A stretch of DNA of 64,000 bases from Brachybacterium endophyticum (GCF_003130585.1 NZ_QFKX01000002.1:744001-808000); one strand, 5' to 3'. Shown: positions 29,784-39,491, counted from the stretch's first letter. Notes: generated from the letters alone by a model not told the origin. A program made the numbers and translations.

Positions 29784-30722
29784 TCACCCGCCGGAGACCA
29801 GCACCACCACGCGGTCGGGGTCGCCGCCGTCGGCCGCGGGCCAGGTCCCGGCCTGCTGGTCGTGGGAGGCACGTTCCCAGCTGTGCCCGGCGTAGGAGAC
29901 CTGCATGACGCCGTCGTCACCGGCGCGGGCGACGGCCCAGTTGGCCAGTGCCCAGCCCAGCGTGCGATCGCCGTGGGGGTCGATGACCAGGGCCGTCGCT
30001 CCTGCGTCGTCGGGGACGCGTCCGGCGGCCGAGGATGCCGAGGCCAGCGAGCTAGAGATCGATCCGGCCGCCGTGCGCCGGGGGAACTGCGCCTCGAGCG
30101 AGTCCTGCAGCGCCTGCGGTGAGACCGCCGATCCGGGCGCGCCGATGTCGCACACGAGGTTCCCGCCGGACTGGCCGGTCAGCGCCGAGGCGAAGAGGCG
30201 TCCCTCGGTCTCGTGGTCCCCGTAGGCCTCGGGGAAGCCCGAGCGCTGCACCTTCTGCGCCGCGTCGTTCACGCTCATCGATTCGTAGTCGAGTTTGACG
30301 AGCCTGTCGTAGAACGCGTTCGTGGCGTGCACGGGGTCTCGGATCTGCGAGACGGTGCCCCAGCCCTGCGAGGGTCGCTGCTGGAACAGGCCCTGGGAGT
30401 CGCGGTCCCCGTGCTCGATGTTCTGGAGCTTGGACTCCTGGTACGCGGTCGCCAGAGCGATCGACGCGGCCCGCGGCGGCAGTCCTCTGTCCACCGCGAC
30501 CGCGCCGATCAGGGCCGCGTTCGCCGCGCGCTCCGTCGTGTACTCGTGGCTCGTGCCGAGGCCCGCGGCGGTGCACTGGCCGCTGCGGGAGACCGACGCG
30601 TAGCGGCTCAGCGCGAAGTACGTGCCGCTGACGACGAACACGAGCACCAGCAGCATCACGAGCGGCACCGTGAGGTGCCGGCTGCGTGAGCGCCGGGCGG
30701 GGCGGTGACGAGTCCTCGCCAT
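29784..30722 (-). CDS. Membrane-anchored lysozyme-like (transglycosylase-fold) protein
   Basis: A 312-residue protein with a basic N-terminus and one membrane anchor (about residues 18-38), so the rest is outside the cell. The domain at about 60-175 contains LATAYQESKLQNIEHGDRDSQGLFQQRPSQGWGT, typical of lysozyme-like proteins common in actinobacteria; Glu96 is the likely equivalent of the catalytic acid. The C-terminal domain (about 235-312) contains VIDPHGDRTLGWALANWAVA, a conserved partner region of unknown role. It may act on or bind peptidoglycan. It converges with citrate synthase and is followed upstream by dapD on the same strand. Confidence 0.75.
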   Translation of the reverse strand: MARTRHRPARRSRSRHLTVPLVMLLVLVFVVSGTYFALSRYASVSRSGQCTAAGLGTSHEYTTERAANAALIGAVAVDRGLPPRAASIALATAYQESKLQNIEHGDRDSQGLFQQRPSQGWGTVSQIRDPVHATNAFYDRLVKLDYESMSVNDAAQKVQRSGFPEAYGDHETEGRLFASALTGQSGGNLVCDIGAPGSAVSPQALQDSLEAQFPRRTAAGSISSSLASASSAAGRVPDDAGATALVIDPHGDRTLGWALANWAVARAGDDGVMQVSYAGHSWERASHDQQAGTWPAADGGDPDRVVVLVSGG

Positions 30723-30770
30723 CGGGGTCGGGTGCGGTGTCCGGGGAAGCGGCCGGTGCGGTCGGGGCCG

Positions 30771-31757
30771 TCAGTTCGCGTGCAGCGCGGCGTTCAGCTC
30801 GACGGTCTTGCCCTCGCGAGCGACGACCTCGACCGCCCCGCTCACGGAGTTGCGACGGAACAGCAGGTTGTCGGTGCCGGAGAGGTCGCGCGCCTTGACG
30901 ACGGTGCCGTCCTCCATGCCGCGCGGGTCCACGATCGTGACCTTGGTGCCGGCGGTGATGTAGAGACCGGCCTCGACCACGCAGTCGTCGCCGAGGGCGA
31001 TGCCGATCCCGGACTCGGCGCCCAGCAGGGAGCGTCGGCCGATGCGCACGCGCTCGGTGCCACCGCCGGAGAGGGTGCCCATGGTGGAGGCGCCGCCGCC
31101 CACGTCGGAGCCGTCGCCGACCACGACGCCCTGGGAGATGCGGCCCTCGACCATCGAGCTGCCGAGGGTCCCGGCATTGAAGTTCACGAAGCCCTCGTGC
31201 ATGACGGTGGTGCCCTCGGCGAGGTGCGCGCCGAGGCGGACGCGGTCGGCGTCGCCGATCCGCACGCCGGAGGGCAGCACGTAGTCGACCATGCGCGGGA
31301 ACTTGTCGACCGAGAACACGGTGGGCGTGCGGCCGGTGGCGATCAGGCGCAGACGCGTCGCCTCGAAGCCGGGCACGGCGCAGGGCCCCTCGGACGTCCA
31401 GACGACGTTCGTAAGCTGCCCGAACAGGCCCTCGAGATTCTGGGTGTTGGGCTGGAGGAGCCGGTGGGAGAGCAGGTGCAGGCGCAGGTAGGCGTCGGCG
31501 GCGTCGGCCGGGGCGGTGGCGAGTTCGATCTCGCGGACCACGACCTCCTGGTGGGTGCCGCGCGCCTCGTCCTCGCTGGCGGCGGCTCCGAGCTGGGCGT
31601 GGAGGTTCTGGGTCTCGACGTCGGCCGGGGCCTCACCGAGCTGCGGGGAGGGGTACCAGGCATCCAGGGTCGAGCCGTCGGCGGCGAGGGTCGCCAGGCC
31701 GATGCCCCAGGCGCGGGTCGGCGTGGTCTGGTCGGCGGTGTTCGCAGGCGTGCTCAT
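30771..31757 (-). CDS. dapD: Tetrahydrodipicolinate N-succinyltransferase
   Basis: A 328-residue enzyme that succinylates tetrahydrodipicolinate, the step before DapC. The C-terminal part is a left-handed beta helix with hexapeptide character ([52 protein letters not shown]). It belongs to the actinobacterial DapD branch, longer and divergent from E. coli DapD. The ATG at 31757 is preceded on the minus strand by TAGAAT and seven bases; the 49 in-frame residues upstream of it are not DapD-like. dapE lies about 3.6 kb away on the other strand. Confidence 0.93.
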   Translation of the reverse strand: MSTPANTADQTTPTRAWGIGLATLAADGSTLDAWYPSPQLGEAPADVETQNLHAQLGAAASEDEARGTHQEVVVREIELATAPADAADAYLRLHLLSHRLLQPNTQNLEGLFGQLTNVVWTSEGPCAVPGFEATRLRLIATGRTPTVFSVDKFPRMVDYVLPSGVRIGDADRVRLGAHLAEGTTVMHEGFVNFNAGTLGSSMVEGRISQGVVVGDGSDVGGGASTMGTLSGGGTERVRIGRRSLLGAESGIGIALGDDCVVEAGLYITAGTKVTIVDPRGMEDGTVVKARDLSGTDNLLFRRNSVSGAVEVVAREGKTVELNAALHAN

Positions 31758-31764
31758 GACAGGG

Positions 31765-31770
31765 ATTCTA
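31765..31770 (-). promoter_or_regulatory. -10 hexamer TAGAAT (minus strand) for dapD, leaderless type
   Basis: Seven bases lie between this strong -10 and the dapD ATG. It also decides the start. Confidence 0.6.
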
Positions 31771-31845
31771 CGGAGGGAACGGGGTCGGTTCCCATCCTGC
31801 TCAGGTGTGGGGATCCTCCCGTGCGTCAGCGGGCGCCAGCAGGCG

Positions 31846-33387
31846 TCAGCGCGCGTCCGACGGCTCCTCGCCGATCGGCACGCCGACAGTCGGCCGCGGA
31901 GCATTCGCGTTGCGCAGGAACAGCGCGGCGATCACCGAGACCCCGATGATCGCGGCCGGGAGCAGCAGGCTCTGGCCCATCGCGTGCGTGTAGGGCGCGT
32001 GCAGCATCTCGGGCAGCGCGCCGCCGGACGCGCCGCCGGTCTCACCGCCTGCGCCACCGGCGGCGCCGCCCGAGCCCGAAGCGCCCCCGCCGATCCCGGC
32101 GTCGGTGAACTGCGCGCTGATCCGCGAGGACATCATGGCCGCGATCGCGGCCGAGCCGACGACGGCACCGAGCTGGCGCATCGCGTTGTAGACGCCGGAG
32201 CCCGCGCCGGCCTGCGAGCGGGAGAGGCCGTAGGTCGCGGAGATCGACAGCGGTGCCCACATCCCTGCGTTCCCGAGCCCCATCACCACGCCGGGGAGCA
32301 GCAGCCAGTACCAGTCGCCGTCGGACATCAGCACCACGCCCATCAGGGCGATGCCGATGCCGAACAGGGCGAGACCCGCGACGGCCAGCAGCCGCGTGTT
32401 CCAGTGGTGCAGGTTCTTGCCGACCACGGGTGCGAGCGCCCCGCCGAGGACCGCCATCGGTGCCAGCAGCAGCGCCGACTGGGTGGGGGAGAAGCCCCGG
32501 ACGTTCTGGGCCCACAGCACGACGGGCAGCGCGAAGGTGACGATCGCGGCGCCCACCCCGGCGATCGCGAGGTTCGCGACCGCGAAATTGCGGTCGCGGA
32601 ACAGGCCCAGCGGGACCAGCGGCTCGCCGCTGCGCTGACGCGCCTGCCACAGCACGAACACGGCCAGCACGACCACCCCGGCCCCGATCAGCAGCGGGAC
32701 GGAGACGACCCCGCTGATCGTGCCCCAGTCATAGGTCGAGCCCTCCTGGATGCCGAAGACCACGAGGAACATCCCGAGGGCCGAGAGCAGCACGCCGGGC
32801 AGGTCGAAGCGGTGGGACTGCGGCTCGAAGCGCGGCACCAGGCGGACCGCGAGGACGAACCCGACGATGCCGACGGGCACGTTGACGAAGAAGATCCACT
32901 CCCAGCCCAGGCCGTCCACGAGGGAGCCGCCGAGGATCGGGCCGACGAGGTTCGCGACGCCCGCGGTCGCTCCCCACAGCGACATGGCCGGGCCCCGCCG
33001 CTCGGGCGGGAACATCCGGGTGATCACCGACATCGTCTGCGGCGTCATCAGCGCGGCGCCCAGGCCCTGGACGACGCGCGCCACGATCAGCATCTCGATG
33101 CTCCCCGAGAGCCCGCACCACAGGCTCGAGAGGGTGAACACCGCGAGCCCCGCGAGGTAGACGCGCTTGGGACCGAGGCGGTCGCCGAGCCGGCCGGTCA
33201 CCAGCAGGGGAACGGCGTAGGCGAGCAGGTAGGCGCTGGTCACCCAGAGCACCTGGGTGATGTCGGCGCCGAGCTCCTCCTGGATGCGGGGCGTGGCGAT
33301 CGAGACGATCGTCCCGTCCACCAGCAGCATGAAGAAGCCGATGATCATCGACCACAGGGCGGGCCAGGGCCGGAGTTCGTGGGACAC
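31846..33387 (-). CDS. MFS transporter of the DHA2 (14-TM, EmrB/QacA) family
   Basis: A 513-residue drug:H+ antiporter-type carrier with about fourteen hydrophobic segments. The first helix [22 protein letters not shown] and the [14 protein letters not shown] loop are DHA2 signatures; [16 protein letters not shown] is the motif C region. It probably exports toxic compounds, but the substrate is unknown. The GTG at 33387 has AGGAGGT just upstream, with short spacing. The loop near residues 445-475 is Gly/Ala-rich. It diverges from the FAD-binding gene and no obvious regulator gene is adjacent. Confidence 0.87.
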   Translation of the reverse strand: MSHELRPWPALWSMIIGFFMLLVDGTIVSIATPRIQEELGADITQVLWVTSAYLLAYAVPLLVTGRLGDRLGPKRVYLAGLAVFTLSSLWCGLSGSIEMLIVARVVQGLGAALMTPQTMSVITRMFPPERRGPAMSLWGATAGVANLVGPILGGSLVDGLGWEWIFFVNVPVGIVGFVLAVRLVPRFEPQSHRFDLPGVLLSALGMFLVVFGIQEGSTYDWGTISGVVSVPLLIGAGVVVLAVFVLWQARQRSGEPLVPLGLFRDRNFAVANLAIAGVGAAIVTFALPVVLWAQNVRGFSPTQSALLLAPMAVLGGALAPVVGKNLHHWNTRLLAVAGLALFGIGIALMGVVLMSDGDWYWLLLPGVVMGLGNAGMWAPLSISATYGLSRSQAGAGSGVYNAMRQLGAVVGSAAIAAMMSSRISAQFTDAGIGGGASGSGGAAGGAGGETGGASGGALPEMLHAPYTHAMGQSLLLPAAIIGVSVIAALFLRNANAPRPTVGVPIGEEPSDAR

Positions 33388-33526
33388 GGGACCTCCTGGA
33401 GAGAGTGGAGCGGCGGAGATCCCGCTCGCGAAGTCTAGGTCCGCCACGAACGGGTGAGAACGCCTCGACGGAGCAAGGTCACAGTCGCTCCTGCCGACCC
33501 TGTGCACGGCAGCATCGGCCAGACCC

Positions 33527-33532
33527 GATACT
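33527..33532 (+). promoter_or_regulatory. -10 hexamer GATACT, leaderless type
   Basis: Seven bases separate it from the ATG at 33540. No ribosome binding site is present. Confidence 0.5.
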
Positions 33533-33539
33533 GGGATCC

Positions 33540-35363
33540 ATGACCGCTTCCGCCGACACCGCACGGACGAGTGCCCGAGCCCCCTCGGGCGCGCTCCGTG
33601 CGGTCGCCGTGATCGGTGCAGGGCCTCGCGGCACCGCGATCATCGAGCGCTTGGTGGCGGCCTCGCAGCACGGGGAGTGGGACGGCATCCTGGACGTCCA
33701 CCTGGTCGACCCGTACGTCGGGCGCGGGGGGAGCGTCTGGCGCTGCGATCAGGGCGAGGTGCTGCTGATGAACACCGCCACCTGCCAGACCACGATGTAC
33801 CCCGACGACTCCTGCCACCCGCAGCTTCCGGTGTCCCGCCGGGACACCCTGGCCGACTTCCTCGGCGCCGAGGGGCTGGCCCCGGCGGACATCGCCTCCC
33901 GCGCCGCCCACGGCCGCTATCTCGCCACCGTGCTCGAGCACGCCCTGGCCGACGCCGACCCCGACCGGCTGCGCGTGCACCTGCATCCGCAGAGCGCGGT
34001 GGACGTCTCCGGTGCTCCCGACGAGGCCCAGCGGGTGGTTCTCGAGGACGGCACGGACCTCGAGGTCGACGCCGTCGCCCTCGCGCTCGGTCACCTCGCG
34101 ACCGCCCCCGGCCCGCGCTCGCAGGTGATGGAGCACGCCGCCGAACGGCACGGTCTCGTCCACGTCGCGCCGGCGAACCCGCTGGAGGTCGACTACGCGA
34201 CCCTGCTGGGCCGCGAGCGCGTGGCCGTGCAGGGCATGGGTCTGAACTTCTACGACGCGATCGGCATGCTCACCGCCGCAGCAGGCGGACGCTTCGAGAC
34301 CGACGACGACGCCCCCTCGGGACTGCGCTACGTGCGCGGGGGAGGCGAGCCGGAGCTGGTGGTCGGATCACGCTCGGGCATGGTCTACCGGCCCAAGCCC
34401 GACCTGCGCCCCTACCTTCCCGAGCCGCACGTCCCGCGGATCCTCACCCGCGAACGCGTCCTCGAGCTCTCCGTGCGGCCCGACGGACTGGACCACGAGG
34501 CCGACGTGATGCCGCTGATCATCGCCGAGCTCCAGCGGGCCCTCGTCGTCTCCGGCTTCCGCGAGCTCGCCGAGGAGAAGGCCCTGCTGCGCATGCTGTT
34601 CCCCTTTGGCAGGCGAGGGGGACCCATCCGCGACGCCCATGCGCGCACGCTCGAGGTGGTGCGCCGCAGCCTCCGCGAGGCGGCGGCGCCGGACCCCGGC
34701 TGGCTGTTGGTGTTCCGCGTGCTGACCGCCTGCCGCATCCAGGTCAATCAGCTGATCGACCTCGGCGCCTACACGACCGAGTCCGTCGCCCGCGACATCG
34801 ACGGACACCTGCGCAACGCCTTCGCCTCCTGGGCGTCCGGTCCGCCCGTCGTCCGGGTGCGGCAGCTCCTCGCGCTCGAGGAGGCGGGACTGGTCCGCTT
34901 CACCGGCCCCGGCATGCGCATCGACGTCGACGACGAGGCCGGTCGCTTCGTCGTCACCGCCGGCGAGGACTGCCGGTACGAGTGCGACGGGGTGCTCGAG
35001 GCGCACCTTCCCGGCGTCGAGCTGAACGCCTTCACCTCCCCGCTGCTGCGGGCCTGGCGGGAGCGCGGGGAGGCCCGGCAGGACTCCTGGGCCTCGCGCG
35101 GGACCGGCCGGCGGGTGCCCACCGGGTCGATCGCGGTCGAGGGACTGTACGCACCGATCGGCAAGGACGACCGCGTCCACGAGCGCCGACTGCTCGTGGG
35201 GGTGCCGGTCTCCACGGCCCAGCCGGGCTCCGCGATCACGGCCGCCCCCGGGACCGACCCGCAGCTCCTGCACCACGCCGAGGCGGTCGCCCGGCGCCTC
35301 GCCGCCCACAGCGGCGTCCTGGCGATGGACCGACCGGACGGGCCGACCGGCGATCGGGGCTGA
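33540..35363 (+). CDS. FAD/NAD(P)-binding protein (HdrA/YdhS-like)
   Basis: A 607-residue protein with an N-terminal Rossmann fold (VAVIGAGPRGTAIIERL, Gly26, Gly28 and Gly31) and the LMNTATCQTTMYPDDS segment seen in the FAD-NAD(P)-binding family PF13454. A second dinucleotide region appears near VAVQGMGLNFYDAIGML. No membrane segment or signal is seen. Members occur in many actinobacteria, some next to siderophore or amino acid genes, but the reaction is unknown. dapE begins 18 bases after the stop, although it appears to have its own promoter. Leaderless-type start with GATACT. Confidence 0.8.
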   Translation: MTASADTARTSARAPSGALRAVAVIGAGPRGTAIIERLVAASQHGEWDGILDVHLVDPYVGRGGSVWRCDQGEVLLMNTATCQTTMYPDDSCHPQLPVSRRDTLADFLGAEGLAPADIASRAAHGRYLATVLEHALADADPDRLRVHLHPQSAVDVSGAPDEAQRVVLEDGTDLEVDAVALALGHLATAPGPRSQVMEHAAERHGLVHVAPANPLEVDYATLLGRERVAVQGMGLNFYDAIGMLTAAAGGRFETDDDAPSGLRYVRGGGEPELVVGSRSGMVYRPKPDLRPYLPEPHVPRILTRERVLELSVRPDGLDHEADVMPLIIAELQRALVVSGFRELAEEKALLRMLFPFGRRGGPIRDAHARTLEVVRRSLREAAAPDPGWLLVFRVLTACRIQVNQLIDLGAYTTESVARDIDGHLRNAFASWASGPPVVRVRQLLALEEAGLVRFTGPGMRIDVDDEAGRFVVTAGEDCRYECDGVLEAHLPGVELNAFTSPLLRAWRERGEARQDSWASRGTGRRVPTGSIAVEGLYAPIGKDDRVHERRLLVGVPVSTAQPGSAITAAPGTDPQLLHHAEAVARRLAAHSGVLAMDRPDGPTGDRG

Positions 35364-35368
35364 CGTGG

Positions 35369-35374
35369 CACGAT
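35369..35374 (+). promoter_or_regulatory. -10 hexamer CACGAT for dapE, leaderless type
   Basis: Seven bases before the ATG at 35382, supporting that start over the ATG at 35373. Confidence 0.4.
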
Positions 35375-35381
35375 GTCACGC

Positions 35382-36494
35382 ATGACGACCACCCCGGCTC
35401 CCGCCCTCGACCCCCGCGCCGACATCGTCGACCTCACCGCCGCGATCGTGGACATCCCGTCCGTCTCGGGTGACGAGCAGGCCCTGGCCGACGCGGTCGA
35501 GCAGACCCTGCGCACCCACGCCCCGCACCTGACGGTGATCCGCGACGGCGACACGGTGATCGCCCGCACCGAGCTCGGGCGCGCCACGCGGGTCGTGATG
35601 GCCGGACACCTGGACACCGTGCCCGTCGCCGACAACCTCCCCTCGAGCCGGCGCACCCGGGACGGACGCGAGGAGCTCGTGGGCCGCGGCACCTGCGACA
35701 TGAAGGGCGGGGTCTCGATCTTCCTCGCGCTCGCCGTGGAGACCACCGACCCGGACGTCGATCTCACCTGGATCTTCTACGACCACGAAGAGGTCGCCAA
35801 GGCCGACAACTCCCTCACCCGCATCGCCCGCACCCACCCCGAGCACCTGCAGGGCGACTTCGCCATCCTCGGGGAGCCGACCTCGGCCGGCGTCGAGGGC
35901 GGATGCAAGGGCACCATGAAGCTCGAGGTCACCGCCCGCGGCGTGGCCTCGCACTCGGCCCGGGACTGGGTGGGGGACAACGCCATCCACCACCTCGCCC
36001 CGGTGCTCGAGCGGCTCGCCGCCTACGAGGCCCGACGCGCCGTCATCGACGGCCTCGAGTACCGCGAGTGCCTCAACGCCGTCGCGATCACCGGCGGCAT
36101 CGCCGGGAACGTGATCCCCGACCGCGCAGCCATCACCCTGAACTACCGCTTCGCGCCCGACACCTCGCCCGACCGGGCCGAGGCCCACGTGCGCGAGCTG
36201 CTGAAGGACTGCGACGTCGAGATCGAGGTGACCGACAGCGCCGCCGGCGCCCTGCCGGGACTGGACACGCCCCCGGCCCGGGAGTTCCTCGCAGCCCTCG
36301 GCGACGACGTCACCGTTGCCGCGAAGCAGGGATGGACCGACGTCTCCCGCTTCGCCGAGCTCGGCACCCCGGCCGTGAACTTCGGCCCCGGCGACCCGCT
36401 GCTGGCCCACACCGACGACGAGCACGTCCCCCTCGAGGACCTCCGCCAGGCCCTCGCGGCGCTGCGGCGCTGGCTCGAACCCGCCGGCCGATGA
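35382..36494 (+). CDS. dapE: Succinyl-diaminopimelate desuccinylase
   Basis: A 370-residue M20-family metallohydrolase that removes succinate to give LL-diaminopimelate, the step after DapC. Metal ligands are in the motifs MAGHLDTVPVADN (His, Asp), GRGTCDMKGG (Asp), and DHEEVAKADN (catalytic Glu pair). The dimerisation domain and a final His (LLAHTDDEHV) follow. It is the actinobacterial DapE type. The stop overlaps the amino acid permease ATG (ATGA), so these two genes are coupled. Confidence 0.93.
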   Translation: MTTTPAPALDPRADIVDLTAAIVDIPSVSGDEQALADAVEQTLRTHAPHLTVIRDGDTVIARTELGRATRVVMAGHLDTVPVADNLPSSRRTRDGREELVGRGTCDMKGGVSIFLALAVETTDPDVDLTWIFYDHEEVAKADNSLTRIARTHPEHLQGDFAILGEPTSAGVEGGCKGTMKLEVTARGVASHSARDWVGDNAIHHLAPVLERLAAYEARRAVIDGLEYRECLNAVAITGGIAGNVIPDRAAITLNYRFAPDTSPDRAEAHVRELLKDCDVEIEVTDSAAGALPGLDTPPAREFLAALGDDVTVAAKQGWTDVSRFAELGTPAVNFGPGDPLLAHTDDEHVPLEDLRQALAALRRWLEPAGR

Positions 36495-37885
36495 GCTCGG
36501 CGGCTCCGGGCCCGGCTGCTCCGCAGGATCAGGACCAGCCGGCACTGCAGCGCAGGATGGGCACGGCACAGCTGCTGGCCTACGGGCTGGTGTTCATCGG
36601 TCCCGCTGCGGCCGTCGGCGTCTGGGGGACCCTGGACGCGAAGTCCGGGGGAGTGGTGCCCGTCGTCTATCTCGTCGCCACCCTGGTGATGGGGCTGACG
36701 GCCTCGAGCTACGCGCTGATGTCCCGTGCCGTGCCGCGCGCCGGCAGCGTCTTCGCCTACGCCTCCGAGGGCATCGGACGCCGCGTGGGGCACATGGGCG
36801 GCTGGATGATGCTGCTGGACTACGTGCTGATCCCCTCGGTCGCCTATCTGTTCAGCGGCATCGCCCTGCACTCGCTCGTCCCGCAGGTGCCCGTCTGGGC
36901 CTTCGTCGCGCTCGCCGTCGTCGTCTCCACCGGCTTGAACCTCGCCGGGATCACGGTCACCTCCCGGGTGATCGCCGTCGTGGTGCTGGTGGAGGTGCTG
37001 GTGCTGGCCGCCGTCGTCATCGCCGGCATCGGCGTGCTGGCCTCCCACGGACCCGTGCGCGGATGGCTCGACCCGCTGACGGGCGGCGCGGCCGGCCTGC
37101 ACCCCTCACTGGTCCTCGGCGCGGTCTCCGTCGCCGTGCTGTCCTATCTCGGTTTCGACGCCCTGGCGACCTTCGCCGAGGAGACCCGAGGCGGTGCCTC
37201 CGCCATCGGCCGCGCGACCCTGGTGTGCCTGGCCGTCGCAGGTCTCCTCTTCGTCGTCCAGACCTATCTGGGAGCCCTGCTCTCGCCGCTGACCCCGCAG
37301 GAGCTGCAGGCCGACCCGTCCCTGCAGGGCGACGCCTACTACGCGATGGTCGACTCCGCCATGGGACCTCTCCTGCACGCCCTGCTGTCCCTCGCCAAGG
37401 GCGCGGGAGCCATGTTCAGCGCGCTGGTCGGGCAGGCCGCGGCGAGCAGGATCATCATGGACATGGCGCGCTCGGGTTCGCTGCCGCGGGCGCTCTCCCG
37501 GGTCTCGCCGCGCACCGGCGCCCCCGTGGCCGGGGTCCTGATCGCCGCCGCCGGCAACGTGGCCGTCTCGCTGTGGGCGTCCACCCGGGGCGACGGCCTG
37601 GACGTCGTGTCCTCCGCGGTCGACGTCGGCGCGATCACCGGTTTCGTGCTCGTCCACGCCTCCGTGATCGGGTACTTCGCGGTGCGGCGACGCGGCGGAC
37701 CCGTGCGTCCGCTCGTGCACGTCGTGATCCCCGTGGTCGGCGCCCTCCTGCTGCTGGCCGTGCTGATCTCCTCGAGCCCCCTGGCCCTGCTCGTCGGCGG
37801 CGGCTGGGCCGTCCTGGGTGTGCTCCTGCTGCTGGTGAGGCAGCGCCGCGACGGCCATCGCCAGGATCCCGCGCCGCGCCCCTGA
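36491..37885 (+). CDS. APC superfamily amino acid permease
   Basis: A 464-residue carrier with about twelve hydrophobic segments. The opening LLAYGLVFIGPAAAVGVWG and the region SYLGFDALATFAEETRGGASAIGRA are signatures of amino acid/polyamine permeases (APC, PuuP-like). The substrate is unknown; coupling to dapE by an ATGA overlap hints at an amino acid linked to lysine or diaminopimelate, but this is inference only. It ends with a basic tail. Confidence 0.85.
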   Translation: MSSAAPGPAAPQDQDQPALQRRMGTAQLLAYGLVFIGPAAAVGVWGTLDAKSGGVVPVVYLVATLVMGLTASSYALMSRAVPRAGSVFAYASEGIGRRVGHMGGWMMLLDYVLIPSVAYLFSGIALHSLVPQVPVWAFVALAVVVSTGLNLAGITVTSRVIAVVVLVEVLVLAAVVIAGIGVLASHGPVRGWLDPLTGGAAGLHPSLVLGAVSVAVLSYLGFDALATFAEETRGGASAIGRATLVCLAVAGLLFVVQTYLGALLSPLTPQELQADPSLQGDAYYAMVDSAMGPLLHALLSLAKGAGAMFSALVGQAAASRIIMDMARSGSLPRALSRVSPRTGAPVAGVLIAAAGNVAVSLWASTRGDGLDVVSSAVDVGAITGFVLVHASVIGYFAVRRRGGPVRPLVHVVIPVVGALLLLAVLISSSPLALLVGGGWAVLGVLLLLVRQRRDGHRQDPAPRP

Positions 37886-37955
37886 GGGCCGTCGTGCATC
37901 CTGGCGTCCCCGTGACCCATGCTCGGATCGGAACCCGCTGCCAGGATCGGCGAAC

Positions 37956-37961
37956 TACGCT
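37956..37961 (+). promoter_or_regulatory. -10 hexamer TACGCT, leaderless type
   Basis: Six bases before the ATG at 37968. Confidence 0.55.
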
Positions 37962-37967
37962 CGCAGC

Positions 37968-38711
37968 ATGACGCTGCACGAGAGCGACCAGCACCGCAAG
38001 GGCCCCATCACCCTGCGAGGGGCCCAGCGTCCCACGACCACCACGGACCAGCACCTGCTGGAGGAGGCGGGGCCGGGGGAGTGGGTCCACTCCGATCCCT
38101 GGCGGGTGATGCGGATCCAGGCCGAGTTCGTCGAGGGGTTCGGCGCCCTCGCCGAGCTGGGGCCGGCGGTCTCCCTCTTCGGCTCTGCGCGCGTGGCCCG
38201 GGACCACCCGGCCTACGCCACGGCCGAGCAGATCGCCGGAGGCCTCGTCGACCTCGGCTACGCCGTCATCACCGGGGGCGGCCCCGGGATCATGGAGGCC
38301 GGCAACAAGGGCGCCAAGGAGGCCGGCGGCGTCTCCGTGGGTCTGGGCATCGAGCTGCCCTTCGAACAGGGGATGAACGAGTACGTCGACCTGGGTGTCG
38401 ACTTCCGGTACTTCTTCGCCCGCAAGACGGTGTTCGTGAAGTACTCGAGCGGCTTTGTCGTGCTCCCCGGCGGGTTCGGCACCTTCGACGAGCTGTTCGA
38501 GGCCCTGTGCCTGATGCAGACGCACAAGATCCGGATGTTCCCCCTGGTGCTGGTGGGGCGCGACTACTGGCAGGGCCTGCTGGACTGGATCCGCACGACG
38601 GTCCTCGAGCACGGGCTGATCAACGAGAAGGATCTGGATCTGCTGCGCGTGGTCGACTCGGCCGAGGAAGCGCTGGAGGTGCTGCGCGAGTCCGCGGTGA
38701 TCCGCCGATGA
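37968..38711 (+). CDS. LOG family protein (TIGR00730; possible cytokinin riboside 5'-monophosphate phosphoribohydrolase)
   Basis: A 247-residue LOG/lysine-decarboxylase-like nucleotidase. The signature PGGFGTFDELFEAL (PGGxGTxxE) and GGGPGIMEAGNKGA are both present. Family members hydrolyse nucleotide 5'-monophosphates to release a base. The position downstream of dapE matches Rv1205 in M. tuberculosis. A leaderless TACGCT promoter lies upstream. It overlaps the next small gene by ATGA. Confidence 0.9.
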   Translation: MTLHESDQHRKGPITLRGAQRPTTTTDQHLLEEAGPGEWVHSDPWRVMRIQAEFVEGFGALAELGPAVSLFGSARVARDHPAYATAEQIAGGLVDLGYAVITGGGPGIMEAGNKGAKEAGGVSVGLGIELPFEQGMNEYVDLGVDFRYFFARKTVFVKYSSGFVVLPGGFGTFDELFEALCLMQTHKIRMFPLVLVGRDYWQGLLDWIRTTVLEHGLINEKDLDLLRVVDSAEEALEVLRESAVIRR

Positions 38712-39076
38712 CCGCCGTCTCACCGGGAGTGATCCTGCTGCTCGTGGTCGCCGTGGTGGTGGCGGTGGTGATGCTGTTGGCCGCCCTGGGCGTCCTGGAC
38801 CTGTCGATGGATGCGCCCGGCACCGACGAGCACCATCATCGGCGCCGGCGACAGCGTCGATCCGGCGCGGGCAGCGGCGCACGGGGCTCACGTCGATCAC
38901 GCGGGGGCCGGTCCGACGAGCGCGCCGGTGATCGCGCCGACGAGTCCGCCGACGACGAGGATGCTTCCGCCGAGCGCTCCGAAGAACCTTCGGAGGACCC
39001 CGCCGAACCGGCGTCGCAGAGGTCCCCGCAGGTGTCCTCGGAGGCCGCGGCGCGTTCGGATCCGCCCACCATGTGA
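38708..39076 (+). CDS. Small single-pass membrane protein with charged tail, unknown function
   Basis: A 122-residue protein: a hydrophobic segment at about residues 5-33, followed by a long disordered tail that is first basic (HHHRRRRQRR) and then acidic and Ser/Glu-rich. No catalytic motif. Its start overlaps the LOG gene stop, so it is cotranslated. It stands where M. tuberculosis has Rv1209, also a small membrane-type protein. The tail is probably cytoplasmic. I do not assign a function. Confidence 0.7.
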   Translation: MTAVSPGVILLLVVAVVVAVVMLLAALGVLDLSMDAPGTDEHHHRRRRQRRSGAGSGARGSRRSRGGRSDERAGDRADESADDEDASAERSEEPSEDPAEPASQRSPQVSSEAAARSDPPTM

Positions 39077-39097
39077 GCGTCATCTCCGAGAACCTGA

Positions 39098-39103
39098 GAT
39101 ACT
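39098..39103 (+). promoter_or_regulatory. -10 hexamer GATACT for the DUF3117 gene
   Basis: It gives a leader of about 70 bases ending in GAGGAGG, in contrast to the leaderless genes nearby. Confidence 0.45.
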
Positions 39104-39179
39104 GGTGCCCGACAGTTGCTGCCGACGGTCCCGCGCAGGCGGGAACGACGTGCGATCACATCACCGAGGAGGCAGGCCC

Positions 39180-39350
39180 ATGGCCGCTATGAAGCCGCGC
39201 ACCGGAGACGGTCCGCTCGAGGTCGTGCAGGAGGGCCGCAGCATCATCATGCGTGTCCCGCTGGAGGGCGGTGGACGCCTGGTCGTCGAGATCGACGCCT
39301 CCGAGGCCGCGGCCCTGCGCGATGCCCTGCAGGGCGTGATCAAGGCCTGA
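39180..39350 (+). CDS. DUF3117 protein
   Basis: A 56-residue protein (MAAMKPRTGDGPLEVVQEGR...VEIDASEAAALRDALQGVIKA) that is nearly invariant across actinobacteria (DUF3117; Rv1211 type). The function is unknown. A textbook ribosome binding site (GAGGAGG) precedes the ATG and a strong bidirectional hairpin follows at 39394, so it is probably well expressed as its own transcript. Confidence 0.92.
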   Translation: MAAMKPRTGDGPLEVVQEGRSIIMRVPLEGGGRLVVEIDASEAAALRDALQGVIKA

Positions 39351-39393
39351 CCGGCTTCTGATCGGCGGCATCCGGCGAGCCGCCGCGCGAGTG

Positions 39394-39432
39394 CGAAGGA
39401 CCCCGCTCCTCCGAGGAGGGCGGGGTCCTTCG
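39394..39432. terminator. Bidirectional terminator hairpin
   Basis: Perfect 13-base arms (39394-39406 and 39420-39432) enclosing a further 5-base inverted pair, between the convergent DUF3117 and O-methyltransferase genes. Confidence 0.8.
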
Positions 39433-39491
39433 ACGTCCGGGGAGCCCGCGCCGGCGGGTGTCGCCCGCAGCGGAGCCGGGTCAGGGCCGGG

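Noticed and set aside
33388..33539. A TetR-type operator between the DHA2 carrier and the FAD-binding gene
   Set aside because: I found no convincing palindrome, and there is no regulator gene beside the carrier.
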